Source: UBA4416 sp036676295 (lineage in GTDB: Bacteria > Bacteroidota > Bacteroidia > B-17B0 > Aurantibacillaceae). Taken from it: a stretch of DNA of 64,000 nucleotides. The position numbers and the translations under genes are program-made. Within the stretch, counting starts at the first letter, position 1; each line of letters begins with the position of its first letter. The notes under the pieces were generated by a model, which saw nothing but the letters and a program-made list of their open reading frames with translations, did no database searches and was not told the origin of the DNA. This document shows positions 7,420 to 17,344 of this stretch, in pieces. The stretch lies in assembly GCA_036676295.1 (NCBI GenBank), contig JAKFDE010000005.1, forward strand, positions 43,538-107,537, written 5' to 3'.

Positions 7420-7923
7420 ATGAACAAACAAGAAAAAACACAGGAAATAGAAAGATTAGTTAACGTTTTAAACGCTAACAACAAGATCTATTTAGCTGAT
7501 TGTTCTTCTTTAACAGTAGAAAAGGTTGGCCAATTACGTCGTTCTTGCTTTGAGAAAAAAGTAACAATGCAAGTTGTAAAAAACACGTTATTAGCGAAAG
7601 CTTTAGAGCGTGCAAACGACAGCAAAATGGCTGAATTGATCCCTGCTTTAAAAGGTGAAACGGCTTTAATTTTAACAGAAACATCTAATGTTCCTGCTAA
7701 ATTAATTAAAGAATTTCGCAAAGGCGGTGACAAACCTAAATTAAAAGCTGCTTACGTTGAAGACATGATCTTTATCGGTGACGATAAATTAGAAGCTTTA
7801 GCGGGATTAAAATCGAAAAACGAATTAATCGGCGACATCATTGGCTTATTACAATCTCCTATCCAACGCGTAATCGGTGGTTTAGAGAACAAAACCAAAG
7901 GTGGCGAAGAAGCAGCAGCTTAA
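7420..7923 (+). CDS. rplJ: 50S ribosomal protein L10
   Basis: A 167-residue L10, with an N-terminal rRNA-binding domain (YLADCSSLTVEKVGQLRR, then VVKNTLLAKAL) and a C-terminal helix that binds L7/L12 dimers. It forms the base of the ribosomal stalk. In other bacteria the L10-L7/L12 complex represses its own mRNA. The short 20-base gap to rplA leaves little room for a separate leader here. Confidence 0.98.
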   Translation: MNKQEKTQEIERLVNVLNANNKIYLADCSSLTVEKVGQLRRSCFEKKVTMQVVKNTLLAKALERANDSKMAELIPALKGETALILTETSNVPAKLIKEFRKGGDKPKLKAAYVEDMIFIGDDKLEALAGLKSKNELIGDIIGLLQSPIQRVIGGLENKTKGGEEAAA

Positions 7924-7990
7924 TTGACTGCAAAAAGAACAATCAAAAATTAAACAAATTAAAAATTAAACAAATTTAAACTAATAAAAA

Positions 7991-8359
7991 ATGGCAGACG
8001 TAAAAGCAATCGCTGAAACATTAGTAAACTTGACAGTTAAAGAAGTTCAAGAATTAGCAACAGTATTAAAAGACGAATACGGAATCGAACCAGCAGCAGC
8101 AGCAGTAGTTGTATCTGCAGGCGGTGGCGGAGACGCAGCAGCAGCTAAAACATCTTTTGATGTAATTTTAGTTGAAGCAGGTGCAGCAAAATTAGGTGTA
8201 GTTAAAGTTGTAAAAGACTTAACTGGATTAGGCTTAAAAGAAGCTAAAGATTTAGTTGACGGTGCTCCAAAACCAGTTAAAGAAGGTATTGCAAAAGAAG
8301 AAGCTGAGTCTATTAAAAAGGCTTTAGAAGAAGCTGGTGCAAAAGTAGAAGTAAAGTAA
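7991..8359 (+). CDS. rplL: 50S ribosomal protein L7/L12
   Basis: A 122-residue stalk protein with an N-terminal dimerisation domain, a flexible Ala/Gly-rich hinge (about residues 37-53) and the C-terminal factor-binding domain (VILVEAGAAKLGVVKVVK, then GLGLKEAKDLVDGAPKPVK). Length is normal. It is followed by an attenuator-like hairpin, which would let rplL be made in excess over rpoBC. Confidence 0.98.
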   Translation: MADVKAIAETLVNLTVKEVQELATVLKDEYGIEPAAAAVVVSAGGGGDAAAAKTSFDVILVEAGAAKLGVVKVVKDLTGLGLKEAKDLVDGAPKPVKEGIAKEEAESIKKALEEAGAKVEVK

Positions 8360-8378
8360 TTTACTTACAAAACTAGGT

Positions 8379-8421
8379 GTTAAGGTCTTTTGCTTAGGCA
8401 AATAAGACCTTAACCCTTTTT
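8379..8421 (+). terminator. Attenuator-like hairpin between rplL and rpoB
   Basis: GTTAAGGTCTT (8379-8389) and AAGACCTTAAC (8404-8414) form a perfect 11-bp stem, extended by an inner TTGC/GCAA stem around a TTAG loop. CCC and five Ts follow at once. This is an intrinsic terminator shape. Because no TAnnTTTG promoter is visible before rpoB, it is more likely a partial terminator (attenuator), as known between rplL and rpoB in E. coli, than a full stop. Confidence 0.8.
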
Positions 8422-8480
8422 CTGCTTTTAGTCATTTAGCGTCAATCTTTTAAGAATACTAACTAATAAACATCTTTACA

Positions 8481-11400
8481 TTGGCTACAACAGTAAAAAC
8501 ATCACAGAGAATTAACTTCTCTTCAAACAAATTTCCAATTGAATATCCAGATTTTTTGGATATACAAGTGAAATCTTTCCAAGATTTCTTTCAATTAGAA
8601 ACTACACCGGATAACCGTAAAAATGAAGGTTTATTCCGTGTGTTTGCCGAAAACTTTCCTATCTCTGATGCGAGAAATAATTTCGTGTTGGAATTTTTGG
8701 ATTATTTCGTAGATCCTCCACGCTATGCACTAGAAGAGTGTATCAGCCGTGGCTTAACTTATTCAGTGCCTTTAAAAGCTAAATTAAAACTTTATTGTAC
8801 TGATCCTGAACATGAAGATTTTGAAACCATCGTGCAGGACGTTTATTTGGGAACTATTCCGTACATGACACCAAAAGGATCATTCGTGATCAATGGTGCT
8901 GAACGTGTTATCGTTTCTCAATTACACCGTTCTCCGGGCGTGTTCTTCGGCCAAAGCCGTCACGCAAATGGTACTAAATTATATAGTGCTCGTGTTATCC
9001 CTTTCAAAGGTTCTTGGATCGAATTTGCTACAGACATTAACAATGTTATGTATGCTTACATCGATCGTAAGAAAAAATTACCTGTTACAACGTTATTACG
9101 TGCTATCGGTTTTGAAAGCGATAAACAAATTTTAGAAATTTTTGGTCTTGCTGATGAAGTAAAAGTTTCAAAAGCAGGATTGAAGCGTGAAGTTGGTCGT
9201 CGTTTAGCGGCTCGTGTGTTAAAAACATGGATCGAAGACTTCGTAGATGAGGATACCGGGGAGGTAGTTTCTATCGAGCGTAATGAAGTTATCTTAGACC
9301 GTGAAACGGTTTTAGAAGATGCACACATCGATTTAATTGCTGATAATGGCGTAAAATCAATCATTTTACACAAAGAAGACGTTAACACGGCTGACTTTGC
9401 TATTATCTACAATACTTTACAAAAAGATTCAACTAACTCAGAAAAAGAAGCAATCGAGTATATCTACCGATTACTTCGTAATGCTGAGCCACCTGATGAA
9501 GAAACAGCTCGTGGAGTAATTGATAAATTATTCTTCTCAGACAAACGTTATGATTTAGGAGAAGTTGGTCGTTTCCGTATCAACAAAAAATTAGGTATAG
9601 ATATTCCTGCAAACATTCGTGTTTTAACTAAGGAAGACATTATCTTGATCATGAAATATTTGATCGAGTTGATCAACTCTAAAACTGATGTGGATGATAT
9701 TGATCACTTATCTAACCGTCGTGTACGTACAGTTGGTGAGCAATTATTCTCTCAATTTGGTGTTGGTTTAGCACGTATGGCTCGTACTATTCGTGAACGT
9801 ATGAACGTTCGTGATAACGAGGTATTTACACCAACCGATTTGATCAATGCAAAAACATTGTCTTCTGTAATTAATTCATTCTTCGGAACGAATCAATTAT
9901 CTCAGTTCATGGATCAAACCAATCCTTTATCGGAGATCACGCATAAGCGTCGTCTTTCGGCACTAGGGCCAGGAGGTTTATCTCGTGAGCGTGCAGGTTT
10001 CGAGGTTCGTGACGTTCACTACACTCACTATGGTCGTTTATGTACAATTGAAACTCCTGAAGGTCCAAACATCGGGTTGATTTCTTCATTGTGTGTATTC
10101 GCAAAAGTTAACAAGTTAGGATTTATCGAAACTCCTTTCCGTTCGGTAACAAACGGTAAAGTAGAAGTAAATAAAGGCATTACTTATTTAACGGCTGAAG
10201 AGGAAGATCAAAAAAATATTGCGCAAACTAGTGCAGCACTTGATGACAAAGGAAACTTTACAGGTAGTAAAGTAACTGCTCGTTATGAAGGTGATTTCCC
10301 TGTATTAGAGCCAAACCAAATCCATTTAATGGACGTAGCGCCAAATCAAATTGCATCTATTGCGGCATCATTGATTCCGTTCTTAGAGCATGATGATGCT
10401 AACCGTGCCTTGATGGGATCGAACATGCAACGTCAGGCAGTTCCATTAATGCGTCCAGAAGCACCAATTGTTGGTACTGGTATTGAAGCTCGTGTAGCTG
10501 AAGATAGCCGTGTATTAATTAATGCTGAAGGCGAAGGAATTGTTGAGTATGTTGATGCTCGTGAAATCGTTATCCGTTACAACAGAACAAATGATGAGCG
10601 TTTAGTAAGCTTTGAAGGTGATGTGAGAACGTATAAATTAACTAAATTCCAAAAAACCAATCAAAGTACTTGTATGAACTTAAAACCTATCGTTAAGAAA
10701 GGTGATAAAGTAACTAAAGGACAAGTATTATGTGATGGTTATGCAACCGAAAAAGGTGAATTAGCATTAGGACGTAACTTAAAAGTAGCGTTCATGCCTT
10801 GGAAAGGTTATAACTTTGAGGATGCGATCGTTATTTCTGAGCGCGTTATCCGTGATGATATTTTTACATCTATTCATATTGATGAATATTCTTTAGAGGT
10901 TCGTGATACAAAACGTGGAATGGAAGAGTTAACTCCGGATATTCCTAACGTATCTGAAGAAGCTACTAAAGATTTAGATGAAAAAGGTGTTATTCGTGTA
11001 GGTGCAGAAGTAAAAGAAGGTGACATCTTAATTGGAAAAATTACTCCAAAAGGTGAAACTGATCCATCTCCGGAAGAAAAATTATTACGCGCGATCTTTG
11101 GTGATAAAGCAGGTGACGTTAAAGATGCGTCTTTACGTGTGTCTCCTTCATTAAAAGGTGTAATCGTTGATAAAAAATTATTCTCTCGCGCTATAAAAGA
11201 TAAAAAGCAAAAAGCGGATGAAAAACCTCTAGTTGAAAAATTAGATGCAGATCATAACAAAGCTGTTGCTAACATCAAGTATCAATTAATTGAAAAATTA
11301 TTTGAACTAGTTAATGGCCGTACATCTCAAGGCGTTCATAATATCTTAGGTGAAGAAGTAATTACAAAAGGAACTAAATTCACTCAAAAATTATTAGAGA

Positions 11401-12293
11401 AAATTGATTTCTCAGAAGTTAATCCTGGAAACTGGACAACTGACAAAGATAAAAATGAGCAAATTGAGCGTTTGTTACACAACTTCATGATCAAGTATAA
11501 TGATTTCTTAGGTCAGTACAAACGTGAGAAATTCCAAATTACTGTAGGTGATGAGTTACCAAACGGAATTGTTCAGTTAGCTAAAGTTTACATTGCTCAA
11601 AAACGTAAGTTAAGAGTAGGTGATAAAATGGCTGGACGTCATGGTAACAAAGGTATCGTAGCGCGTATTGTTCGTGATGAAGACATGCCATACTTAGAAG
11701 ACGGAACTCCGGTAGATATCGTATTGAATCCACTAGGTGTACCTTCTCGTATGAACTTAGGTCAGATCTATGAAACAGTATTAGCTTGGGCTGGACAAAA
11801 ATTAGGTTTAAAATTCGCTACTCCGATTTTCGATGGAGCATCTATGACTGAAATTGATGAATATTCTAAAAAAGCAGGAATTCCTCAATATGGTCGTACA
11901 TACTTATACGATGGTGGAACTGGTGAGCGTTTTGACCAACCGGCAACTGTAGGTATCATTTACATGTTAAAATTAGGACACATGGTTGATGATAAAATGC
12001 ATGCTCGTTCAATCGGACCATATTCATTAATTACACAACAACCTCTTGGTGGTAAAGCACAATTTGGTGGTCAGCGTTTTGGTGAGATGGAGGTTTGGGC
12101 ATTAGAAGCATACGGTGCAGCTAACGTGTTACAAGAATTATTAACGGTTAAATCGGATGATGTAATGGGTCGTGCAAAAGCTTACGAAGCAATTGTAAAA
12201 GGCGAAAACATTCCAGCTCCGGGTATACCTGAATCATTTAATGTATTATTACACGAATTACGTGGATTAGCATTAGATGTAACACTTGACTAA
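8481..12293 (+). CDS. rpoB: DNA-directed RNA polymerase subunit beta
   Basis: A 1270-residue beta subunit, the size usual for Bacteroidota. Conserved blocks include the rifampicin-pocket region (FFGTNQLSQFMDQTNPLSE, then THKRRLSALGPGG), ETPEGPNIGLI, the GRNLKVAFMPWKGYNFEDA block and the C-terminal GGKAQFGGQRFGEMEVWALE clamp segment. The start is TTG at 8481; no in-frame ATG lies near it, and the MATTVKTSQRINFSS start matches relatives. The rifampicin-binding residues in view look wild type. Confidence 0.98.
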   Translation: MATTVKTSQRINFSSNKFPIEYPDFLDIQVKSFQDFFQLETTPDNRKNEGLFRVFAENFPISDARNNFVLEFLDYFVDPPRYALEECISRGLTYSVPLKAKLKLYCTDPEHEDFETIVQDVYLGTIPYMTPKGSFVINGAERVIVSQLHRSPGVFFGQSRHANGTKLYSARVIPFKGSWIEFATDINNVMYAYIDRKKKLPVTTLLRAIGFESDKQILEIFGLADEVKVSKAGLKREVGRRLAARVLKTWIEDFVDEDTGEVVSIERNEVILDRETVLEDAHIDLIADNGVKSIILHKEDVNTADFAIIYNTLQKDSTNSEKEAIEYIYRLLRNAEPPDEETARGVIDKLFFSDKRYDLGEVGRFRINKKLGIDIPANIRVLTKEDIILIMKYLIELINSKTDVDDIDHLSNRRVRTVGEQLFSQFGVGLARMARTIRERMNVRDNEVFTPTDLINAKTLSSVINSFFGTNQLSQFMDQTNPLSEITHKRRLSALGPGGLSRERAGFEVRDVHYTHYGRLCTIETPEGPNIGLISSLCVFAKVNKLGFIETPFRSVTNGKVEVNKGITYLTAEEEDQKNIAQTSAALDDKGNFTGSKVTARYEGDFPVLEPNQIHLMDVAPNQIASIAASLIPFLEHDDANRALMGSNMQRQAVPLMRPEAPIVGTGIEARVAEDSRVLINAEGEGIVEYVDAREIVIRYNRTNDERLVSFEGDVRTYKLTKFQKTNQSTCMNLKPIVKKGDKVTKGQVLCDGYATEKGELALGRNLKVAFMPWKGYNFEDAIVISERVIRDDIFTSIHIDEYSLEVRDTKRGMEELTPDIPNVSEEATKDLDEKGVIRVGAEVKEGDILIGKITPKGETDPSPEEKLLRAIFGDKAGDVKDASLRVSPSLKGVIVDKKLFSRAIKDKKQKADEKPLVEKLDADHNKAVANIKYQLIEKLFELVNGRTSQGVHNILGEEVITKGTKFTQKLLEKIDFSEVNPGNWTTDKDKNEQIERLLHNFMIKYNDFLGQYKREKFQITVGDELPNGIVQLAKVYIAQKRKLRVGDKMAGRHGNKGIVARIVRDEDMPYLEDGTPVDIVLNPLGVPSRMNLGQIYETVLAWAGQKLGLKFATPIFDGASMTEIDEYSKKAGIPQYGRTYLYDGGTGERFDQPATVGIIYMLKLGHMVDDKMHARSIGPYSLITQQPLGGKAQFGGQRFGEMEVWALEAYGAANVLQELLTVKSDDVMGRAKAYEAIVKGENIPAPGIPESFNVLLHELRGLALDVTLD

Positions 12294-12308
12294 AAAGACA
12301 CTTTGAAT

Positions 12309-12337
12309 CCGGTGGCTGAGGCTCTCGAAGCCACCGG
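12309..12337 (+). other. Hairpin in the rpoB-rpoC spacer
   Basis: CCGGTGGCT (12309-12317) pairs perfectly with AGCCACCGG (12329-12337) around an 11-base loop. It is GC-rich compared with its surroundings, and an A-rich tract rather than a T run follows. It is therefore not a terminator on this strand; an RNA processing or stability element is a reasonable guess. Confidence 0.55.
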
Positions 12338-12382
12338 TAAAAAGTAAATAATTTATTATCACTAAAACCAAAAAGCAAAACA

Positions 12383-15300
12383 ATGGCTTTAAGAAAAGAT
12401 AACAAAGTAAAATCAAACTTCTCAAAAATCACGATTAGCTTAGCTTCGCCAGAAACTATCCTACAACGTAGTTCCGGAGAAGTTTTAAAACCAGAAACGA
12501 TCAACTATCGTACTTACAAACCAGAAAGAGATGGTTTGTTTTGCGAGCGTATTTTTGGGCCGGTAAAAGATTACGAATGTCATTGTGGAAAATACAAACG
12601 TATTCGTTATAAAGGTATCATCTGCGACCGTTGTGGTGTTGAAGTTACTGAGAAAAAAGTTCGTCGTGAACGTATGGGACACATTAACTTAGTGGTTCCT
12701 GTTGCTCACATCTGGTATTTCCGTTCGTTACCAAACAAAATTGGTTACTTATTAGGATTACCAACTAAAAAATTAGACATGATTATTTACTACGAACGTT
12801 ACGTAGTAATTAATGCAGGTGTTGCTGCTCAAGGCGGGACAGCTTATTTAGATTTCTTAACTGAAGAAGAATACTTAAATTTAGTTGACACTTTACCAAA
12901 AGATAACCATTTATTAGATGATAACGATCCTAATAAATTTATCGCTAAAATGGGGGCAGAAGCTCTTCAAGATCTATTAGCACGTTTACAATTAGATGAG
13001 TTATCTTATGAGTTACGTCACAAAGCAAATACAGAAACATCTCAACAACGTAAAAACGAAGCATTAAAACGTTTACAGGTTATTGAAGCTTTCCGTGCTG
13101 CTAATGGTCATATTGAAAATCGTCCTGAGTGGATGATCATTAAAACAGTTCCGGTTATTCCACCAGAATTGCGTCCTTTAGTTCCATTGGATGGTGGGCG
13201 TTTTGCTACTTCTGATTTAAATGATTTATACCGTCGTGTTATTATCCGTAATAACCGTTTAAAACGTTTGATCGAAATTAAAGCTCCGGATGTAATCTTA
13301 CGTAACGAAAAACGTATGTTACAAGAGTCAGTAGATTCATTATTTGATAACTCTCGTAAATCAAATGCTGTTAAAACTGAATCAAACCGTGCATTAAAAT
13401 CATTATCTGATTCATTAAAGGGTAAACAAGGACGTTTCCGTCAAAACTTATTAGGTAAACGTGTGGATTACTCGGCTCGTTCGGTAATTGTTGTAGGACC
13501 TGAATTGAAATTACATGAGTGTGGTTTGCCAAAAGAAATGGCAGCTGAATTATTCAAACCATTTATCATCCGTAAGATGATTGAACGTGGTATTGTTAAA
13601 ACAGTAAAATCCGCTAAGAAAATTGTAGATAAAAAAGAACCAATTGTTTGGGATATTTTAGAAAATGTATTGAAAGGACATCCGGTAATGTTAAACCGTG
13701 CTCCTACATTACATAGATTAGGTATCCAGGCTTTCCAACCAAAATTAATTGAAGGAAAGGCGATTCAATTACATCCATTAGTTTGTACTGCGTTCAACGC
13801 CGATTTCGACGGTGATCAAATGGCTGTTCACGTTCCATTGGGACATGCAGCCGTATTAGAAGCACAAATCTTAATGTTGGCATCTCATAACATTCTTAAC
13901 CCATCTAACGGTGCGCCGGTTGCGGTTCCATCTCAGGATATGGTTTTAGGTTTATACTATTTAACTAAATCTAAAAAGAATTTACCGAATGATGCAGTAA
14001 GAGGAGAAGGTAAAATTTTCTATAGTGCTGAAGAGGTTAACATTGCTTTAAATGAAAAGCAAGTTGACATGCATGCACAAATCAAAATTAAAATTACTAA
14101 CGCTTTAGAAGGAGATAAATTAGTTACTAAAATTATCGAAACTACTGTAGGTCGTGTTATCTTTAACCAGGTAGTGCCACATGAAGTAGGTTTCATTAAT
14201 GAATTATTGACTAAAAAATCTTTACGTGATATCATTGGATTGATCGTTAAGAAAACCGGTATGGCTAAAACAGCTAAATTCCTTGATGATATTAAGGAAA
14301 TTGGTTTCAAAACGGCTTTCAAAGGTGGATTATCGTTTAACTTAGGTGATATTGAAACTCCGGATGAGAAGATCAAGATCATTAAAGAGGCACAAACACA
14401 AGTTGATGAAGTAATGAGTAACTACTCAATGGGTTTCATTACTAACAACGAGCGTTACAACCAAATTATCGATATCTGGACACATGCTAACTCTAAAGTA
14501 ACTAAGAAAGTATTAGATAAAATTAGCACAGAGCGCCAAGGATTTAACGCCGTATACATGATGTTAGATTCTGGAGCCCGTGGTTCTAAAGAGCAAATTA
14601 AACAGTTAAGTGGTATGCGTGGTTTGATGGCTAAGCCACAGAAAGCGGGTGATACAACGGCTTCCATTATTGAGAATCCGGTATTATCTAACTTCCGTGA
14701 AGGTTTATCCATCTTAGAATACTTTATTTCTACTCACGGTGCTCGTAAAGGTTTAGCGGATACGGCATTAAAAACAGCCGATGCGGGTTACTTAACTCGT
14801 CGTTTGGTTGACGTTGCTCAAGACGTTATTATTAACGAAGAAGATTGTGGTACGTTACGTGGATTAACAGCAACAGCATTGAAAAACAATGATGATGTAG
14901 TTGAAACATTACGTGACAGATTATTAGGTCGTATTGCATTAAGCGATGTGTATCATCCAACAACCGGAGAATTAATTGTTTCTGGTAGCGAAATGATCAC
15001 TGAAGATGTTGCTGATGTGATCGAATCATCTCCAATCGAATCAGTTGAAATTCGTTCGGTATTAACTTGCGAATCTAAATTGGGTGTATGTTCTAAATGT
15101 TACGGACGTAACTTAGCTAATGGCCGTCAGGTTCAGTTAGGTGAAGCTGTAGGTGTTATTGCCGCTCAATCAATTGGTGAGCCGGGTACACAGTTAACAT
15201 TACGTACTTTCCACGTTGGGGGTACTGCATCTAACACGGCTGCATCATCTAATTTAATTGCTAAATACGATGGTATTGCTGAAATTGATGAGTTACGTAC

Positions 15301-16678
15301 TGTAGAACGTGTTAACCAAGATGGAACTAAAGCTAATGTAGTTATTGGCCGTTCTACTGAAGTTCGTATCGTTGATGCGAACACTGGTATTACTTTAACA
15401 ACCGGTAACATTCCTTACGGTTCTCAATTATATATCAAACCTAGCGCGAAAGTGAAAAAAGGTGATATGATCTGTGATTGGGATCCATATAACGCGGTAA
15501 TCGTTTCTGAATTTGCCGGAACTGTAGAGTTTGACGGGATTAAAGAAAACGTAACTTTCCGTGAAGAATCTGATGAACAAACAGGTTTCCGCGAAAAAGT
15601 AATTATCGAATCAAAAGATAAAACGTTATCACCATTGATCAGAATTGCTGATAAAAAAGGTGAAGCTTTAAAAACATATAACATCCCGGTTAGTGCTCAC
15701 ATTATCGTTAACGAAAAAGCGAAAATCGAACCAGGACAGATCTTAGTTAAGATTCCTCGTGTTACAGGAAAAACAGGTGATATCACCGGTGGTTTACCTC
15801 GTGTAACTGAGTTATTTGAAGCTCGTAACCCAAGTAATCCGGCTGTTGTAGCTGAGATCGATGGTATTGTTACTTTTGGTAAAATCAAACGTGGTAACAG
15901 AGAAGTTGTTGTTGAAGCTAAAACTGGCGAGCAACACCGTTACTTAGTTTCTTTATCGAAACATATTTTAGTTCAGGAAAACGATTTCGTACGTGCAGGT
16001 GATCAATTATCTGATGGTGCTATTTCTCCTGGTGATATCTTATCAATTAAAGGCCCTACAGCGGTTCAAGAATACTTAGTAAATGAGATTCAAGAGGTAT
16101 ACCGTTTACAAGGTCAGAAATTGAATGATAAACACTTCGAAACGATTGTACGTCAGATGATGCGTAAAGTTCAAATCGAAGATCCGGGTGATACTTCATT
16201 CTTAGAATTACAGTTGATCAATAAAATTGACTTCATGGCTGAGAATGACAACTTATACGGTAAAAAAGTAGTAGTTGAACCAGGTGATTCTGAAAACTTA
16301 AAACGCGGACAAATTGTAACTGCTCGTAAATTACGTGATGAGAACTCAGTATTACGTCGTAAGGATAAACAATTGGTTGAAGCTCGTGATGCAGTTCCTG
16401 CAACAGCAACGCCAATCTTACAAGGTATTACAAGAGCATCGTTACAAACAAGCAGTTGGATTTCTGCGGCATCGTTCCAGGAAACTACAAAAGTATTAAA
16501 CGAAGCAGCTGTAAACGGAAAAGTAGATACATTACAAGGCTTGAAAGAGAATGTAATCGTTGGTCACTTAATCCCGGCTGGTACAGGTTTACGTCACTAC
16601 GAAAAAATCGTGGTTGGTAGTAAAGAAGAGTACGAGCGTTTAATGGCTAGTAAAGAAGAAGTAGAATCAGAAGCTTAA
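12383..16678 (+). CDS. rpoC: DNA-directed RNA polymerase subunit beta'
   Basis: A 1431-residue beta' subunit. Visible are the N-terminal zinc motif (CHCGKYKRIRYKGIICDRCG, residues about 66-85), the catalytic magnesium loop NADFDGDQMAVH, the bridge-helix and trigger-loop regions, and the second zinc site with C-x-C...CxxC (LTCESKLGVCSKCYGR). The C-terminal ALKNNDD-type region and the jaw are complete. It is the last gene of the superoperon and is followed by a strong terminator. Confidence 0.98.
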   Translation: MALRKDNKVKSNFSKITISLASPETILQRSSGEVLKPETINYRTYKPERDGLFCERIFGPVKDYECHCGKYKRIRYKGIICDRCGVEVTEKKVRRERMGHINLVVPVAHIWYFRSLPNKIGYLLGLPTKKLDMIIYYERYVVINAGVAAQGGTAYLDFLTEEEYLNLVDTLPKDNHLLDDNDPNKFIAKMGAEALQDLLARLQLDELSYELRHKANTETSQQRKNEALKRLQVIEAFRAANGHIENRPEWMIIKTVPVIPPELRPLVPLDGGRFATSDLNDLYRRVIIRNNRLKRLIEIKAPDVILRNEKRMLQESVDSLFDNSRKSNAVKTESNRALKSLSDSLKGKQGRFRQNLLGKRVDYSARSVIVVGPELKLHECGLPKEMAAELFKPFIIRKMIERGIVKTVKSAKKIVDKKEPIVWDILENVLKGHPVMLNRAPTLHRLGIQAFQPKLIEGKAIQLHPLVCTAFNADFDGDQMAVHVPLGHAAVLEAQILMLASHNILNPSNGAPVAVPSQDMVLGLYYLTKSKKNLPNDAVRGEGKIFYSAEEVNIALNEKQVDMHAQIKIKITNALEGDKLVTKIIETTVGRVIFNQVVPHEVGFINELLTKKSLRDIIGLIVKKTGMAKTAKFLDDIKEIGFKTAFKGGLSFNLGDIETPDEKIKIIKEAQTQVDEVMSNYSMGFITNNERYNQIIDIWTHANSKVTKKVLDKISTERQGFNAVYMMLDSGARGSKEQIKQLSGMRGLMAKPQKAGDTTASIIENPVLSNFREGLSILEYFISTHGARKGLADTALKTADAGYLTRRLVDVAQDVIINEEDCGTLRGLTATALKNNDDVVETLRDRLLGRIALSDVYHPTTGELIVSGSEMITEDVADVIESSPIESVEIRSVLTCESKLGVCSKCYGRNLANGRQVQLGEAVGVIAAQSIGEPGTQLTLRTFHVGGTASNTAASSNLIAKYDGIAEIDELRTVERVNQDGTKANVVIGRSTEVRIVDANTGITLTTGNIPYGSQLYIKPSAKVKKGDMICDWDPYNAVIVSEFAGTVEFDGIKENVTFREESDEQTGFREKVIIESKDKTLSPLIRIADKKGEALKTYNIPVSAHIIVNEKAKIEPGQILVKIPRVTGKTGDITGGLPRVTELFEARNPSNPAVVAEIDGIVTFGKIKRGNREVVVEAKTGEQHRYLVSLSKHILVQENDFVRAGDQLSDGAISPGDILSIKGPTAVQEYLVNEIQEVYRLQGQKLNDKHFETIVRQMMRKVQIEDPGDTSFLELQLINKIDFMAENDNLYGKKVVVEPGDSENLKRGQIVTARKLRDENSVLRRKDKQLVEARDAVPATATPILQGITRASLQTSSWISAASFQETTKVLNEAAVNGKVDTLQGLKENVIVGHLIPAGTGLRHYEKIVVGSKEEYERLMASKEEVESEA

Positions 16679-16697
16679 TCGATTCTTATACATAATT

Positions 16698-16730
16698 AAA
16701 AACCCTCAGCAGAAATGTTGAGGGTTTTTT
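16698..16730 (+). terminator. Intrinsic terminator after rpoC
   Basis: AAAAACCCTCA (16698-16708) pairs with TGAGGGTTTTT (16719-16729) around a 10-base loop and runs into a T tract. It ends the superoperon 20 bases after the rpoC stop. Confidence 0.9.
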
Positions 16731-16790
16731 ATTTTTTGATAATTCCCTAAAATGCTACAATCTATAGCAAAAGCCAACTATAAAATACTT

Positions 16791-16798
16791 TATTTTTG
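16791..16798 (+). promoter_or_regulatory. -7 promoter element of the ORF6N gene
   Basis: TATTTTTG is a perfect TAnnTTTG, with predicted transcription start near 16802. It lies inside the longest version of the next ORF and so supports the ATG at 16830 rather than the one at 16752. No clear -33 TTTG was found at the right distance. Confidence 0.5.
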
Positions 16799-16829
16799 TT
16801 TTCAGAAAACCAATATAATTTATAGAGAG

Positions 16830-17342
16830 ATGCGATTACAAGTGATTCAAACAAAAATTTATGAAGTAAGAGGGCAAAAAGTAATGTTAGATTTTGATTT
16901 AGCAGAGCTTTACGAGGTAGAAACCCGGGTATTAAATCAGGCGGTAAAAAGAAATAATGACATTTTTCCAGCAGATTTTATGTTTCAAATTACTGTATCG
17001 GAATGGGAAACTATGTCATCACAATTTGTGATGACATCACCAAATAAAAGACCTAAAACAGCATTGCCATTTGTGTTTACTGAACATGGCGTAACAATGT
17101 TAGCTAACGTTTTAAAAAGCAAAAAAGCCCGTCAAACCAGTGTTGCTATTGTAAGAGCATTTATAACCTTAAAACAATATGCTTTAACCAATAACGAACT
17201 TAGTAGCAAACTAAAAGAACTGGAAAACACCTACAACAAACAATTTAAAGATGTTTATGAAGCTATAAACTACTTATTGCAAAAAGACAAGCAAGAAACA
17301 AATCAAAAACAAAGAAAGCAGATTGGATATAAAACAGAATAA
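16830..17342 (+). CDS. ORF6N domain DNA-binding protein
   Basis: A 170-residue protein with an ORF6N domain (residues about 5-110). It shows VRGQKVMLDFDLAELYEVETRVLNQAV in two parts and DFMFQIT...LPFVFTEHGVTML, then a Lys/Gln-rich coiled-coil tail. ORF6N and the related KilA-N domains are DNA-binding modules common in phages and in Bacteroidota accessory genes; the role here is unknown. An upstream in-frame ATG (16752) would add 26 residues, but a promoter -7 box lies between, so the shorter form is preferred. It stands alone after the rpoC terminator and converges on the response regulator with a 2-base gap. Confidence 0.8.
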   Translation: MRLQVIQTKIYEVRGQKVMLDFDLAELYEVETRVLNQAVKRNNDIFPADFMFQITVSEWETMSSQFVMTSPNKRPKTALPFVFTEHGVTMLANVLKSKKARQTSVAIVRAFITLKQYALTNNELSSKLKELENTYNKQFKDVYEAINYLLQKDKQETNQKQRKQIGYKTE

Positions 17343-17344
17343 GG

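Noticed and set aside
9056..16415. Several 60-120-residue ORFs antisense to rpoB and rpoC
   Set aside because: They lie wholly within real genes, have Ser/Leu/Thr-rich shadow composition and match no family.
16752..16829. Upstream ATG extending the ORF6N gene by 26 residues
   Set aside because: A perfect TAnnTTTG promoter element at 16791-16798 lies inside the extension, and the added residues do not resemble the family.
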